Assembly: GCA_949128115.1 (NCBI GenBank)
Contig: OX421964.1
Location: 21,724,892-21,788,891, forward strand
Reading direction: 5' to 3'
Origin: Anaspis maculata
Lineage: Eukaryota > Arthropoda > Insecta > Coleoptera > Scraptiidae
DNA: 64,000 bases
The notes under the pieces were generated by a model, which was not told the origin of the DNA, made no database searches, and saw only the letters and a program-made list of their open reading frames with translations. Shown piece by piece: positions 34,071-47,509 of the stretch (position 1 is its first letter; each line of letters starts with the position of its first letter). A program made the position numbers and the translations under genes.

Positions 34071-34728
34071 TCTGTCCGACCTAGCGTCGTGCCCTCTTCT
34101 AATCCCCCGAACTCTAATAAAAATCCAAGACGGGGGATCATAGACAAACAGCGAAAGTTACTTACCGAAACGTCTCCGGATATACGCGTCTCTTAAATAT
34201 CACATTTGAGCGAGAAAAGAAGGAAATGTGGAATATAAAATGAAACACTCGAGAGGAAGAGAGCGTAGGCACACCTCGGCGGCATCATATCAGCCGAGGA
34301 ACATTTTTACTTAGTGCCTCTACACCTTTCGACGTAAGTATAAAAATGAAATTTGTGTCTGCGAAGCGGGAGCTGCTGCAGAGCTAAGTCTTTTATAGAA
34401 TTTGCGTTATATTTCTGCGTGTCGTATAATAACAGACGTGGATGGAAGGAGGATGTAAAAAAAACAGCGGTGATGTCGAATTAGGCTTTAAAGCTCGATT
34501 GCTCAGCGATGAAATTGAGGAGTTTGAACTGAAAAGGCATTTTTTTATTTATTTTTATTCACGTACAATTTTATGTAGGAAAGGTCAATAATACCTGAGC
34601 GACTATAACTTCCAGCTGAATTTATTAAATAAAGAAGAAAAGACTGGACGTTCTGAGCATCAGCTGATGGCCCAGAACAAATTTGTTGGAGACTCTCTGT
34701 TTCCAGTCATTACTTTCCGGATTATTTT

Positions 34729-37700
34729 ATGATGGGGAATCAGCCCAAAGGACCACTCCAGTCGGGTAAAAGCTCGATTGCAGCAACGCTCAGCGCGGTC
34801 GAAAGTGGGAGAGAAACCGAAGGCGCAGTTAGGGGGAAAGACGGAGTCAGGAACGTACCATCGCAGGGCGTGGATATGTCTGATATCTACACCTGCGTCG
34901 AAGGGTTAAAGGCAGAGTCCCGATCAACCGTGCGCTTGTCAGCTTGGATGGACCAACCACTAAACATCCAAGCAGCACATTGTGGCTTGATGAGTTCAGC
35001 TGGTCTGGCAAGGGGTACAATGGACCCACTAACAAGATCTACGTGCCGGATAGAGCTATGTTCCATCAACTCTCCACAATTATTCCAGAATTTAGTTATC
35101 GAAGTTTGTAACACTAACTTAGAAACACCCTGTATCCAACCATTGATCGTGTGATCAAATGAGTTCTTGACTTGGGCAGACTGTGGTCTGGTGAAATCCA
35201 GGGGTGCGAAGCAGAAGCTGCGTTTGGCCAGAGCACAGCCTGCCTGAAAAAAAATGCAGAACGGGGTTTAATTTATTTTATTTACGTCCAAACTCCAAAC
35301 TGGTCGTTGTTTGTAATATTACGACCGGTTAATTTTCACGACGCGTAACAATTTTAATTCAATAACAAAAAAAAAACGCTTTTTGCTTTGCTGCACAAAA
35401 AGTGGTAACATAAAAATTAGGCATCGCGCCGGGTCATTCAGAATAACAATCGGAGCGTATTTGAACGCATGCACCCGTTTTAATTAATAATTTGATATCA
35501 TTGTGTTCCGTGTTTGCCATAGGGTCATTCGTATATGAGTTATTATTGCAATAATTATTGTGGAATTTTATTATGGAATGGTTTTTGCTATTATTGATAA
35601 TAATTCATTTGAAATGAGTATAAAATTGTCATGTCATGTTTTTATTTCAACATTACGGGTACAGATTAATGCACTAGTAATGTTGAAAAAAAAAACTATT
35701 TGTGCTTCTTTATAACTTGAAACAAGGGTGATCTGATCACAAAATGGCGCACTCGAGCAGTAATACGATATATGGAGTCTTCTATGAAAATCGCAAAAAT
35801 AAGGAAACATTTTTTCAACTTTTATCAGATATCAAAGTTATGAAGGGTCAAAGTATGGTCCAACCTAGTCGTTACCACTAGGTTTTGGAAGTGGAGGTTC
35901 CTGGTTCAAATTCGCACTGAGCCAGATGGACTTTTTCACGAGTTCCCTTATACTGGAGCATCTACTACTGTGCTGCGAGGCCTCGGGAAGAGGGAGAAAA
36001 CAAGAAAGCCATCGGAACAAAACCCCACTAATAAATCACCCACTGATCCAAAAATATGAATCTTCGTTGTAAGCGTCATTTTATCGTTTGCTGAGAAACC
36101 TTCGCGGAAAAAAAACTGCTAGTAAGTATTCAGTTGATGCAGACAAAAAAAATTGTTCTACTGAACTCTTCCAGTCTTTATATTCCAGAATATTTTGGTA
36201 AACTGTTGGGTTGGCGGTAAAATTATGAGAAAGAAATACCAACCACTGAGTGTGTACTCAGTCACTTAGATTTCCACTTCCAATAGAGAGTGAACCATGA
36301 AGTAAAAATATACAATTTCCCTGAAAAGCTCCTCCCAGAAACATTTCTTAATTTCAGAGTTTTCAATTCATCCTGTATAGTACCCAAATGAAAATTTAAT
36401 ACACATTCGGTGGTTGATATTGTTATGGCCAGCTTGAAACCAGAAAAGGGAATATTATTTTCGGAATAAATTAGCGTTACGGGTGATATTGGGGAGGAAA
36501 GAAGTGGTACATGGAAGGCTGCTGGAGTCGCGCGGCATTCCAGAGTGGCCGACTTGTAGGCCAGGTGTAGTCACACTCGAAAGGTTGGTAGAAGAGAGAG
36601 CGAGAATCCGGGAATGAGGAAACGGGACTGGTGTAGTGGAGTTCGACACGATACGAACGGATATGTGGCCGGAGGAGATTTTGTATTCGTGCAGAATAAA
36701 TTACCAAGAGTGCAAATTAACTGTTAATAATTATTGTGTATAATCTACTAGGGACAGACTGCATCAAGGCACGTTACCTTCTATGTAAAAATGATAATTG
36801 TTTGAAGGGATGAACGTATTTGTTTCTTTATAACCTTTAGTGAGTTGTTCTGAGTATTTCGATAATAGCCAAAGGCCAAAGGTTTTGTTAAACCAAGTAG
36901 ATATTCAACAAATGGCTGTGAGTTTTGACTACATCGTTTTCCGGTCTTCCAGTTACCTTGTAAAGCTGTAGGTAAAGTCACCACGGTGATACATCAACCA
37001 AAATTAGCCTTCGTCAGGTGCTTATAGGTCCTGGCTGCTGAGAACAAAGCGCTAGAACTGGGCTGATTACGATATCGCGATAATGTTTCCTTATGAAATT
37101 TGATAGATTCAACCTTTTTCTCAGCACCAAGTGGCCCTTTGCATTCAAGTAGCGTTCCTTGAAACATGAGAACCGCTTTAGACAAGTCAAGGGGTCGATT
37201 GTTACTCAGAAAATTAACTACCACACATCGAAAAGTAATAGAACTTCCCAGTCTAATAATTTAAGGGCCCACATCTAAATTGCGTACCTGAAGAATCTGT
37301 AGAGCTACCCTGTTTGACACATGTATGCTTCCCACACACAATAAAATTACTGTTACTGTTACGTAGTGAATGTACATCAAGTTCATCTATAGCTGAGTGG
37401 TAATTCTGTAAGTTAAAAGTACAGCACCAGCTTAAAGTAAATTGATCCAACTACTACAGTCAACTTCCGTGTGATTTATTTTGATCCGTAATTACAAGAA
37501 TGGCTATGATTTTGAAATACAAAGACAATACTCAGTCAATAATAGCTTCTCTCTGAGTGGCGTGACTTATGTCTCCTTGAGTACAAGTAGGACTTCGTTA
37601 TGGAAGATTTAATCGAAAGTAAAGGATTAATTGAAGTTGAAGAATTAATAAGGCAAGGAATCAAAACTAAGTGTGTCTTGAACGTAGGGAAACGTAACTC

Positions 37701-38329
37701 ATCTATGCCTCTACTTTAAATTAATAGGAATACTGAAACGGGAGTTCAATTGAGAGTCTGATCCTGATTATTAAATCAGGCGCAGATTTTTGCAGGTAAT
37801 TGGGATGTTTTTAATTTCAGGAACCAAATGTGAATTGAAGTAACTAGTTTTTCATTGTTAGCTGGAGTTAGCACGATATAAGAGTAAAATAACCAATTTA
37901 TTCAAATGAAGTGAGATGAGATGTAAAAGGAAAGCGCTTATTGACATCAATCAGTAGATTTAACTTTGAAAAACACAATTCCAATGTCGGAGCTAGCCAC
38001 TTCTCACTGGTTTTTGAAAAATCGAATTATTTATTCTGAATTATCATACAAGTTTTCTGAAACGTCACTGTTCTACGTCAAAAATTTACGAATGCCAGTC
38101 ATAGATCATGCCAGTATACAAATGTTGCTCAATTGAAACCACCGATTAGGGATAGTTGCTTTGACTCCAGTTTCCTTCTTGAATCACCGTTCCTACATGT
38201 AGTTTGAGGATTTGCTTCAAGCGAGGCTTCAACTCTGGATGATGCTTCGCTGGACAATTCTTTCCGGGGACAATACTTTGCCGGACATGCTATAGTGTAG
38301 ATATAATAAGGGTGGATTCTGCTCCGAAT
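34729..38329. other. Mostly unique sequence, no supported gene
   Basis: Contains a 141-codon plus frame (34729-35154) and several minus frames (36455-37450) without a recognisable family, and isolated CACCCTGTA MITE ends near 35129 and 36370. Could be intron or intergenic DNA. Confidence 0.4.
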
Positions 38330-40470
38330 AACACAAGGAAGCATGACGAAGTCCAACGGGGCTTCAAATGACACCTGAAGACACAATATGGTGCTCAGCA
38401 GGGCTCAAAACGCTACAATGTAGATTGTAGACACAAAGAGGATAGGGCTCTGTATATCACAAGAAAACCTGATGGAACTCAATGGGGCCCTAAACGACCC
38501 TCCGAGACAAAAAGAGGCTTACCAGGGCTCCAAACGACACTTGAAGACACAAAGGGGTTCAACAGAGCTTGAAACGCTACAGTGTAGACACAACAGAGAA
38601 TCAAGCTCTGATGGATTACACAAGATGGCCTGACGGGGCTCACTAGGGCTCTAAACATTTTTTTGGACCCAAGTTGGAGCCACAAAGGGACTTATCAGGG
38701 CTCAAAGTCACTTGAAGAGACAAAAGCGCTCAGCAGGTCTTCAAATACTATAGTGTAGACACTTCGAATAAGATAAGAAAACATGATAGGGCCAAATGGG
38801 ACTTAATAGGGCTCCAAACGACATTCAAAGACACAACAGAGCTCAGAAGGGCTTAAAAGACTACAATGTAGACACAAGGAGCGATACGGCTTCGAATAAC
38901 ACAAGAGGACAAGACGGGGCTTAATGAAGTTATAAGGGGGGTCCAAACGACAAAGACACAAGAGGGCTCAGCAGGGCTTGAACCGCTACAATGTGAACAC
39001 ATGTGAGAATAGGGCTCTGAGTATTATAAAAACACCTGATGGGGCCCGCTATGGTTCTAAATAATACTTGAAAAACACAAGGAGGTTCAGTAGATCTGCA
39101 AAAGATGCTTGGAGACACAGGTGAGCCTTATGGGGCGCTGAGAAATCTAGGTAGGCACAAAGAAGATTCATCAAGTTCAGAAACAGTGAGAAAACATGGA
39201 GACTCATCAGGGCTTCAAATGATACTTGAAGATACAAGGGGGCTTATCGGGGTTCCAAAAGGCACTTGAAGACACTGTGAAGCTCTGCAGATCTAGACAC
39301 GGTGGAGGATATGGCTTTGAATATCATAAGAAGGCCTAACTGGGCTCACCAGGGCTCTCACCGGAACTTGGAGATACAATAGGGCTGCTTAGGGCTCTAC
39401 ACGACACTTGAAGACATAAAAGGGCTCGGCAGGGTTTAAAACGCTGAAGTGTAGACACGACAAGGGATAGAGCTTCGAATAATACAAAGGAGCAAGACAA
39501 GGCCTAATGGGGCTTTATAGAGGCTCCAAACGACAGTTGAAGACACAATGGAGCTCAGCAGAGCTCAAAGCGCTACAATGTAGACACAAGGGAGAATCGA
39601 ACTTTGGGTGATACAAGAAGGCATGGCGTGGCTCACTAGGGTTCTAAACATTTTTTTCTGGGCCATAAAGGGGCTTATCAGGGCTCCAAAGACACTTGAT
39701 GAGACAAAGGGACTCAGCAGGACTTTAAACGCTACAATGAAGACACAAGAAGGAATAGGGCTTCAAATAACATAAGAGAACATGACAGGGCTTAATGGAG
39801 CTCTATAGGGCTCCAGACAACATTTAGAGACACAACAGAGCTCAGCAGAGCTTAAAAGACTGCTATGTTGACACAAGGAGGGATACGGCTTCGAATAATG
39901 CAAGAAAGGTATAACGGGACTTGATGGGGCTTTGAATGACATTTAGGGCATAAGGGGGCTGAGCAGGGCTTGTAACGCTATAGTGTAGACATAAAGGGAA
40001 GATAGGGCGCTGAATATTACAAAAAGACTTACCAGAGCTCACTAGGGCTTCAAAGGTACTTGAAATCACAAGGGGGCTCTGTAGGACTCCGCTCAACACA
40101 TGGAGACACAATAAATCAAATCAAATTCTTTACTTCTTTTTGGCTACATGGGGAGCAATGGGGGCATATATAAGTGGCTTACTAGAACAAGAGGGCTCGG
40201 TAGGGCTTGAAAAGCTACAAAGTAGATACAAGTGAAGGTGGATACTGCTTCCAGTGATACTAGAAGGCAATACGGGGCTCAATGGCGCTCCAAATGACAC
40301 TTAAAGACACAACGGGGCTCAGCAGGGCTCAAAATGCTAGGTACATTGTAGATACAAAAACGGATAGGGTCTCGAATAACACAAGATGACATGACAGGGT
40401 TCAATAGGGCTCAGTGGGGATCCAAACGATACTTACTTGAACACAAAAGATGGGCCCCGCATATCAGGCC
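38330..40470. repeat. Minisatellite 3 (GACACAAGGGG family), copy 2
   Basis: Same phrases and orientation as 14780-16390: GGGCTCCAAACGACACTTGAAG, CGCTACAATGTAGACACAA and GGGCTCAGCAGGGCT. The CTACAATGTAGACAC landmark recurs roughly every 115-170 bp (for example near 38410, 38577, 38868, 39568, 39730), suggesting a compound unit. A LINE-like 3' tail (AATAAATCAAATCAAATTC) interrupts it at about 40110-40175. Confidence 0.85.
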
Positions 40471-40489
40471 CCTGAATTTTCCAGGTTGG

Positions 40490-40975
40490 GTGTTTCAACT
40501 GTCAATAAGTTCTTGACGTTGCCATTTTGAAATCCAGTAGCGGCGTGCGGGCTATACGTAAGTCATAAAACGTCAAAATTAAAAGATTATGGATAAGTAA
40601 AAATGAACTTCCTGTAAAAAATACTTTGCTCCGATAGCGGAATTGGGTTTTTTGGAGTGAAATCTGTCTATTTGTACCTTTTCCTACCAAAAATTATGGT
40701 TTCTTGATGTTTCACCGCTTACTGTACTATTACTCCGCGGTAATTGTTTGGTATGTGGTGAAACATTTGAGGTAAGTGGAAGAAAACATCTTGTTAAAAA
40801 AACTTTGCTCCGACATCGGAATCGTGTTTCCCAAAGTGAAATTTATCGATTAGTGTCTTCTTTCATCAAAAATATCGATTTTTTGACGTTTCACCGGATA
40901 CTGTACTGTTACTCTGTGGTAATTGTACGGTATGTGGTGAAACTCTTGAGGTTCATCACAAGCCCCCCTTGAGGA
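40490..40975. repeat. Two-copy tandem duplication of ~178 bp
   Basis: The block AAACTTTGCTCCGACATCGG..GATGTTTCACCG..TACTGTACT..GGTATGTGGTGAAAC is present at about 40605-40780 and again at 40783-40960 with moderate divergence. Confidence 0.75.
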
Positions 40976-43410
40976 AAAGGGGAGCTTTATCACAATATCT
41001 CTTTACCATAACTCTGCCAATAACAGTACCAGTTCACTGAAATATCTTGAAATAACGGAACTGGAAGGGTTTGAAGCTTCCCTCATGGCTGTCGACTATG
41101 AGAAACCGATTCCGAGTCAAGCAGAATAATTGCATTCGTCTTCAGTGTAAGACTTTGCGAAATCTATCATGCGTTTTCGAGTTTTCCTTGAGGGAATACA
41201 TCTCTATCAGCTGTACCAATGAACCGTTTCTCGTCAAACAAACTGTGAAATGAGGCCGAATTTATTGGACGATTTTCACAATGGGACGGTTTTTACAATG
41301 GGACTATTTGGTTTCGAGGTCTTTCCGAAAAAGTCAAATATAACCTTAGATTCATACACAACTTATATAGGTAGGTATAATTTTTTATCATGAGAGTGCT
41401 TCAAATTTTTTCCAGTCTTCAAGCACCAGCTTTCCATGCACTCGAAAGGACACCTCGAAGGAAAGTTTTCATAGAACACAATGATGGGATGGAATAAATT
41501 TGTTAAAGCCTTGCAATTCGCTTTTCCTTCCAAGCTCGTAAGCATGATTTTTCTAATCTGTTCAATTCCTCCAATATATCTTCTCACCGAGATGATAAAC
41601 AAGATCTGTGGAAACTTCAGACTGGAACCCAAGCCTGAAAAGATGAAATACCCAATAAAACTACTCCGTATATCCAAACTAGACTCCAAGATTTCGCAGT
41701 AATTACACGCCATCCAGAGCTTCTGCGACTACTGTGAGATGTAAACATGTACATTTTAATGGCTCAATTAATTTGTTTTGTGTCTCTGCATCAACTTGAC
41801 GGAGCGTAATGCGCTGCTCTTTCTATCCCTCGAGGTCCTGTACCAAGAGATCCAGAGAAGCACTCAAACCGTCCTGGATATGCGGTGCACTTCGAAACGC
41901 AGGGGATTATAACGTGAAACCGCCCGCATATGCATTAAACCGCATTTTATATCTTCCACCAGTTCCACTCTGCACAATATACGTCATCATCATATGCAAG
42001 AGATCGATTACCCCTTGTCCTCGCGGCGGGTGCATGCAGCATCCAGAGCAATTTTTAAGCCTCGAGAGAACCCTCTGGGAACTGGAAAGGAGAAGTTTAG
42101 CCGATGCATTAATCTGTCTGACATCATAAAACTCCGCGAATGTTGAGGACGCACATAAACTAGAAGAGCCAGTAAGAACCCCGGTTATAATAATAATAGA
42201 GATATTGCGAGAGGAGGCAGTGGGAAGTCGAAGAAGCAAAAGCGCAAGAACTTAATTTGAAGGCGCTTTGGAAATCACGGATTGTACTCGGACAGAATCG
42301 TAAACCACGGATCCATAATTCACTAATTGAAACTTCTTGTGCTGCCAAGCCAATTAAATCCCTAAAATCTGTATAAATCGCGGTTATATACGTATGGATG
42401 TGCGATTTATAGGTCGCCGAGAACGGGTACACCTAATGCCTAATTGGAATTAACTTTATCGCAGCAAGAATGTCGGAGATCATCACGGGGTGTAATATGG
42501 CGTAAGTTATGTCGGGTCGTATAAAAGAACTTCCAGGGGTGCGCCGGCCGAAAAAAAAAGGAGGGCAAAAGTCGGCGTGTCGTCCTTTATTCATTCGATT
42601 TTATGAGCGGCGTGGGGCACCATCAGGGGTGCGAAAGTGAAAGAATTAAGATCGTAATGTTCATTCCTGCGGGGCGCTTTTCGTAATATTCAACCAATTT
42701 GGCGGGTCGGACATGGAAACTTTAGGTGTGCTGATGGCTGGTGCGGCTGGGGGTTGGAAGAAAAATGAGAAAAATTCGAGGAATACACAAGGCTCGTGCT
42801 GATGATGATGGTTATTAAAGTCGAGCCAATGGAGCAATTATTGTTGTGAGAATGCGGGCTGGAGAAAAACAGAGTAGATATTTCAGATTCATAATTGAGA
42901 ACCTCAGTTTGTTCCAGAGGAAATGCATGGATTCATCTAGTAACTTCGGCTCCCTTATAAACCCATAGAGTTGCGTTACTTACCCAGGTACATCGGAAAT
43001 CGAAACATCCAAATTTTTTGAACAAGTCATAGAACAGTACCGAGGTGCAGGAAGCTGACTAGGAGCTGCTTTCTTTTCGTGAGTTCAATTTTAGGATTTT
43101 ATTGAACAAGTCAACTGATCATCATTTGTACTGGATTGACGCTTTTACCATTTTTGTGGCTGCAGAAAAGGTTTGCCGCTTACCGCTGTGGTTGTTTCCA
43201 CGATAAAGGGATAAGTAATTTTATAGAATTTTCTCAGCTCCACCAATCTTACTTACATTTTGGTCATATGATTTCAATCCATTCCAAGCTTGAACTTGGA
43301 AGTTACTCAAGGAGGGAGAAATTTGAAATTAAAAAAAAAATCCCTTCAATTTATCCTTTTTTATGACAATGTTATTCTTCCCCGTCACTTCTTTTCTTTG
43401 GCGATAAAAC
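40976..43410. other. Mostly unique sequence, no supported gene
   Basis: Open frames of 73-116 codons overlap on both strands at 41363-41713 and 41809-42239. None shows a family motif. The 42550-42800 part is more GC-rich than its surroundings. Confidence 0.4.
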
Positions 43411-43414
43411 GATA

Positions 43415-44985
43415 TCATCTCAAGTAGGCTGCCAACAGAAAGATCCCACAAGACCTATGGTTTCAGTCTTGCCATTCACCAGATTGTCAAAAGCCTGATT
43501 TCTGATTCTGATCTAAATCTATTTTACGTAGATGACGGTGTTTTAGAGGGATCTGGATATTGGCCTGGAAATCAATCCTTTCAAATGCGAACTGTTTTTT
43601 TACTTCCCGAAAACCTGACCAGGACATCGACAGACGTTTCCGAAAGATTCTTGGAATTCGCACAGTAAACGCAGAACACCTCACTCTCTTGGTACATCGC
43701 TTCTGGAAGAGGGATTTTACAAAATTTCACTACAACGTTTCGATAATTTGAAAATTACGTTTGACCGTTTGGAAACACTGACGCGTCATGTGTCTTTTTA
43801 TTTACTTAAAAACTGTCTTGGATTGCCAAGATTAGTTTACACTCTATACGCAAAGTTTCAACTTGAAAGATTCGAACTTTATTAGATGATATGGACATAT
43901 TTTTCAAAACCAGCCTTGAGTCATTATTGAACATCTCGTTGACTGAGAAACAATTAACACAAGCAAGCCTCCCTATCCGTTTGGGTGGCCTTGAAATATA
44001 AGAAAACTGTCGGATCTTAGCCTTCCAGCTTTCCTCGCATCATGCTTTGGATCGAAGCAACTAGTCTCCAACATTCGCTCTGCTTCAGTTGACGAAGTTG
44101 TTATCGATCACATGACCGAAGGTGTTGAAATTTGGAAATCGAAATTCAACAACATACTCCCTGCTCCAACGGAATCAGCTATTCAAAGAAACTGGGACAA
44201 CATCTATCTAAATTCGATCATTGAACGAAAATTGGTTTTTAACGACTCAGTGGATGTAACGATGTAGCTCGTATGAAATCTATCGGCGCGAAAGAATCGG
44301 GAGCTTGGCTGCAAGTGGTGCCCTTTAAAAAAATCGAAACATTACTAGATGGAAAGTCATCAAGTTTCTGCATTGCTTTAAAACTCGGCGTACGTATTTG
44401 TCGGGAGTTCATTTGTGAATGTGGTGATCTGGTTGACGGGACTGGTTTACATCCTCTTAGTTGTCCCAAAAGTTCAGGTAGATGGTCAAGACATGCCGAG
44501 ATGAATGACATCATCAAACGTGCTTGTCAAGACTCACTCTATCTTGGAGCCACCCGGCCTGTCACGTTCCGATGGTAAACGTCCAGATGGTGTGACCATG
44601 CATTGTCTTCTGGTCCAGAGGATTGACACTGGTATGAGACGCCACATGTGTCGACACATAGGCGCCTTTCAACCTCTCATCAAGTTTGAAAGACGTTGGC
44701 GGAGCAGCGGAGTTGGCTTCCAAACGGAAACATTCGAAACATTCAGATATCAGAAAAACTTATCATTTTGTGGCATTCGCTGTCGAGACAATGGAAGCGT
44801 GGAGCAAGGAGGCAATGAATTTCATCAATTCTGTTGGCTCAATGCTCAATTTAGAATCAGGTGATCGGCGCTCCAAGTATTTTCTTACCCGAAGAATCAG
44901 CCTTGCTGTAAAAGGGGAAACGCTGCTAGCATTCTGGGAGCTCTCCCAAATTCGGCCTCTCTTGAAGAGATTTTTTATTTAAGCT
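43415..44985 (+). pseudogene. Decayed reverse transcriptase gene of an invertebrate non-LTR family
   Basis: About 43425-43480 holds a GCQQKDP..P segment (RT motif). LNLFYVDDGVLEGS follows, with catalytic YVDD at 43525-43536. 43780-44000 reads SFYLLKNCLGLPRLVYTLYA and KQLTQASLPIRLGGLE, a hallmark thumb region. 44273-44500 reads SGAWLQVVPF.., LKLGVRIC and a zinc-finger-like C.CG..H.LSC..S..R..RH cluster. 44560-44600 gives LSRSDGKRPDGVT, followed in another frame by a W-x-x-T segment. That arrangement resembles a PD-(D/E)XK (restriction-like) endonuclease. 44720-44950 reads TYHFVAFAVETMEAW and RISLAVKGETLLAFWE. At least three frameshifts; no upstream ORF or 3' tail is recognised. Confidence 0.8.
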
Positions 44986-46167
44986 GATTCGAGAGCTGAT
45001 TTGTTCAACATATACTTTCGACTTATACATTCATGTACATTTTACTTGTGTCAATTCTACATGATTTTGAGCTAATAACATCAGAAATTGAAGAGAATAT
45101 TTGATTCTAGCTGAAATTTTTTTCTCTTCAAACAAATTGTTTATTTCACGTAAAAAGTGGGATCAAGTTATTTTGGTACACTGTGATCAAAACCAAAATT
45201 TTCAAGGGTAAGGTACAGCCATTTCCACCTGACAACCACAAATGACACACAAAAAACATCAATAAACTCAAGAATTAACTAACATTTTCTTCGAAAAAAA
45301 ATCGATTTTATGAACTTTAGAAATCAAAAAGAAGAGTACATGCTTTTTGTGTTGAAAGTACTTCAAACTTATGATCCGCGGGAGGATTTTGAAAATGAGA
45401 GCTTCGGGTTCAAATTGGAAAATGCCAAAAGTAGGGCCTCACAAAACATGTTTCTTTATGTTTATGTTCATGTTATTCATATTGAATTTTTGACAGTGGA
45501 TTTTGATTCGGAAGAGAGAACTTGGTAAGAAATTATACGAACTGATACCAGACACTTGATCATAAATCCTGTATTAGCAAAAAACGAAAATCGTGCAAAC
45601 ACTGAGATAATCCTTCCAAAGCTCCCGGAGTGGAATTTAGGAGAGCCTCTCAAACCTCTCAACAAACTCATGAATAAATTATACAAAGGAATTCATGTGG
45701 CTCCTCCCATTTCATGTAGAATCAAGCGAATGATACCAAGGGCCAAACATTTTTTTCTTCTTTTCCCAGAGACAAAATCCAGAAAGGCTCCATCCCACAG
45801 AAATTCCTGTTAGGAACAGAGAACACAAAAATAACATAATCTCGCTTATGGCAGAAAGCGCACAATTCATTAAAAATATGGTTTCAAGGCTGTATTCGCA
45901 GAGTAATGATATTATTTCTCTCCCAAAAATGAAGATAAAGAGATATAGATATTTTGATGGGATTCCATTGAATGTCTGTTTACCTTGTTTTCGTTTGGAT
46001 TTTAGAAACCGAATAGCTCTAAATCATTGGAAAGTTTTCTGAAACATTGCTGTCATTTTTTGACAAAAAAATAACAACTATTTGATAATTCTGAGGGACA
46101 AGACGTAGAGAGTTCTATACATGGCCGTTTCAAAAAAAAAGTTGTCACCAACAAAAAAATATTTTTT
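44986..46167. other. Mostly unique AT-rich sequence
   Basis: Small open frames (60-85 codons) have no family signature. Confidence 0.4.
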
Positions 46168-46809
46168 TTTTCACATAATTGGAAAAACTAAGTAACACTG
46201 AGTACACCGTGTGAAAAAAATTGCGTTTTTATCTTTCATTTTTGAGGAATAAATATTAAAGATGAATCAGAAACTGCGTATACAGCCTTTCAAGCAGCCA
46301 GACTAGACGATCAGCAAACTCATCGACATCATAATTATTTTGTGCTTACTTCACACTCAAGATCTACTTTTAGTACTAAAATGTAAAGTTAGATCCAGGT
46401 GACCGAAAAGGCAAGTTACTATCAATTCAATCAAATCAGATCGGGCCTTCTCTTCAACTTCTGTAGAGTCGGGCGAGTCTATAAAGAATCCATAGAATGA
46501 ATGAAAAAAAGAATCTTACCAAAAGTTTCAAATCTATGAAGTCTCTAATTTCTGGAATGCTAATACTAAGACGATTCGATAAGTTCAAATGTAGTGAAGT
46601 ATTGAGTAAGAGGAGTAAGTAGGTACTATTGTACATATATGAACTTGTATGTGCAAATTAAACGATCAACGAGACGTTTTACGACTTTACCGTGTAATTT
46701 CGAATCAGACACGGTCAGACGTAACGTGCCACGCTAATTAATATGAATTTCCTTATCTAAACTGTCTAAAAACGTGCCGAAAAGCTCTAACGCGTTCAAA
46801 AAATTTTAG

Positions 46810-46836
46810 TATAAATTCCAATGGACTCGAATCATT
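46810..46836 (+). promoter_or_regulatory. Core promoter of peptide gene copy 1
   Basis: TATAAAT at 46810-46816 is followed by a TCATT initiator-like motif at 46832-46836, about 24 bp downstream. The ATG is at 46866, giving a 5' UTR of roughly 30 nt. The same arrangement is conserved upstream of copy 2. Confidence 0.7.
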
Positions 46837-46865
46837 CCCCAACAAAAAACTACACAGCCAACAAA

Positions 46866-47509
46866 ATGACTTCTGGCAAGACTCTCTTGGTTGTGGCCGT
46901 AGTTGCCTCCGTGTTGATGCTCAACATTGTTGTTGGTAAATATTATTGCATATAGCCGCATATTTAGTCCATATTATTCCATATGATATGCATATTTAGC
47001 CAATATTCTGGCCATTCTATCTATCTGTGCTAGAAAATCACGATTTTTTTTTATTTGAAAAAAAAAAATTGAAAATTCTCAAAGAGAATTTTTTTTTCAA
47101 CTTTGATGATCAAAGCTAGTTGGTTGATTTTCCATGTAAATGTTCCAATTTTCAATATCTTTGCAGCATACTTATATCGCATATTCACTCACATATATTT
47201 TTTCACTTTTTGAGCTTTTGTCCAACATATAAATCCGCCCTCTAGATATGACTGGAAGAAAAATTATATAAAATATGTATTTTTTGGCAAAAAGATCGTT
47301 AGTAATAGAAACTTAATTTTCCAGACGCAGCTACTACACAACAAGTCAGCAAGGGGAAACCGAATCTTTTGGAGAAGGCTACAGCTAAATTGGCCACCCT
47401 GACGCCATTGTTGCCGTTAATCACCATTATGATGCCACTCATAGTTCCATTCATCTTGCCACTTTTGCCCGTCATCATTCCAGGAATGTTGATCTGGTTC
47501 CTTACATAA
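46866..47509 (+). CDS. Small secreted hydrophobic peptide gene, copy 1 (two exons)
   Basis: Exon 1 coding 46866-46935, intron 46936-47324 (GTAAAT donor, TTTTCCAG acceptor), exon 2 coding 47325-47509 ending in TAA. The product is 84 residues. Residues 1-5 are a short basic N-terminus, 6-23 a hydrophobic signal core, and cleavage probably follows Ala25 or Ala26 (V-x-A pattern). Residues 26-46 are a polar Thr/Gln/Lys linker. Residues 47-84 are almost wholly hydrophobic, with prolines at 51, 54, 61, 65, 69, 72 and 76, a single Trp near the end, and no cysteine. The intron is phase 1 and sits at the signal/mature boundary, a common layout for small secreted peptides. The ATG is in an insect-like CAAAATG context about 32 nt after the likely start site. 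A near-identical second copy lies 5.5 kb downstream. I do not recognise the family; secretion is well supported, function is unknown, and membrane activity is only an inference. Confidence 0.85.

Larger units (their letters stand above)
33166..34728. other. Mostly unique sequence downstream of the gypsy remnant
   Basis: Holds an AC microsatellite at about 34038-34070 and a possible membrane-protein frame (33650-33868, listed separately). No retroelement 3' LTR was recognised. Confidence 0.4.

Noticed and set aside
34729..35154. 141-codon plus-strand frame
   Set aside because: No family motif, no splice or promoter context, and overlapping antisense frames of similar length; may be chance.
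36781..37450. Series of minus-strand frames that might be a decayed transposase
   Set aside because: A loose resemblance to piggyBac-type C-terminal segments could not be supported by any ordered motif.
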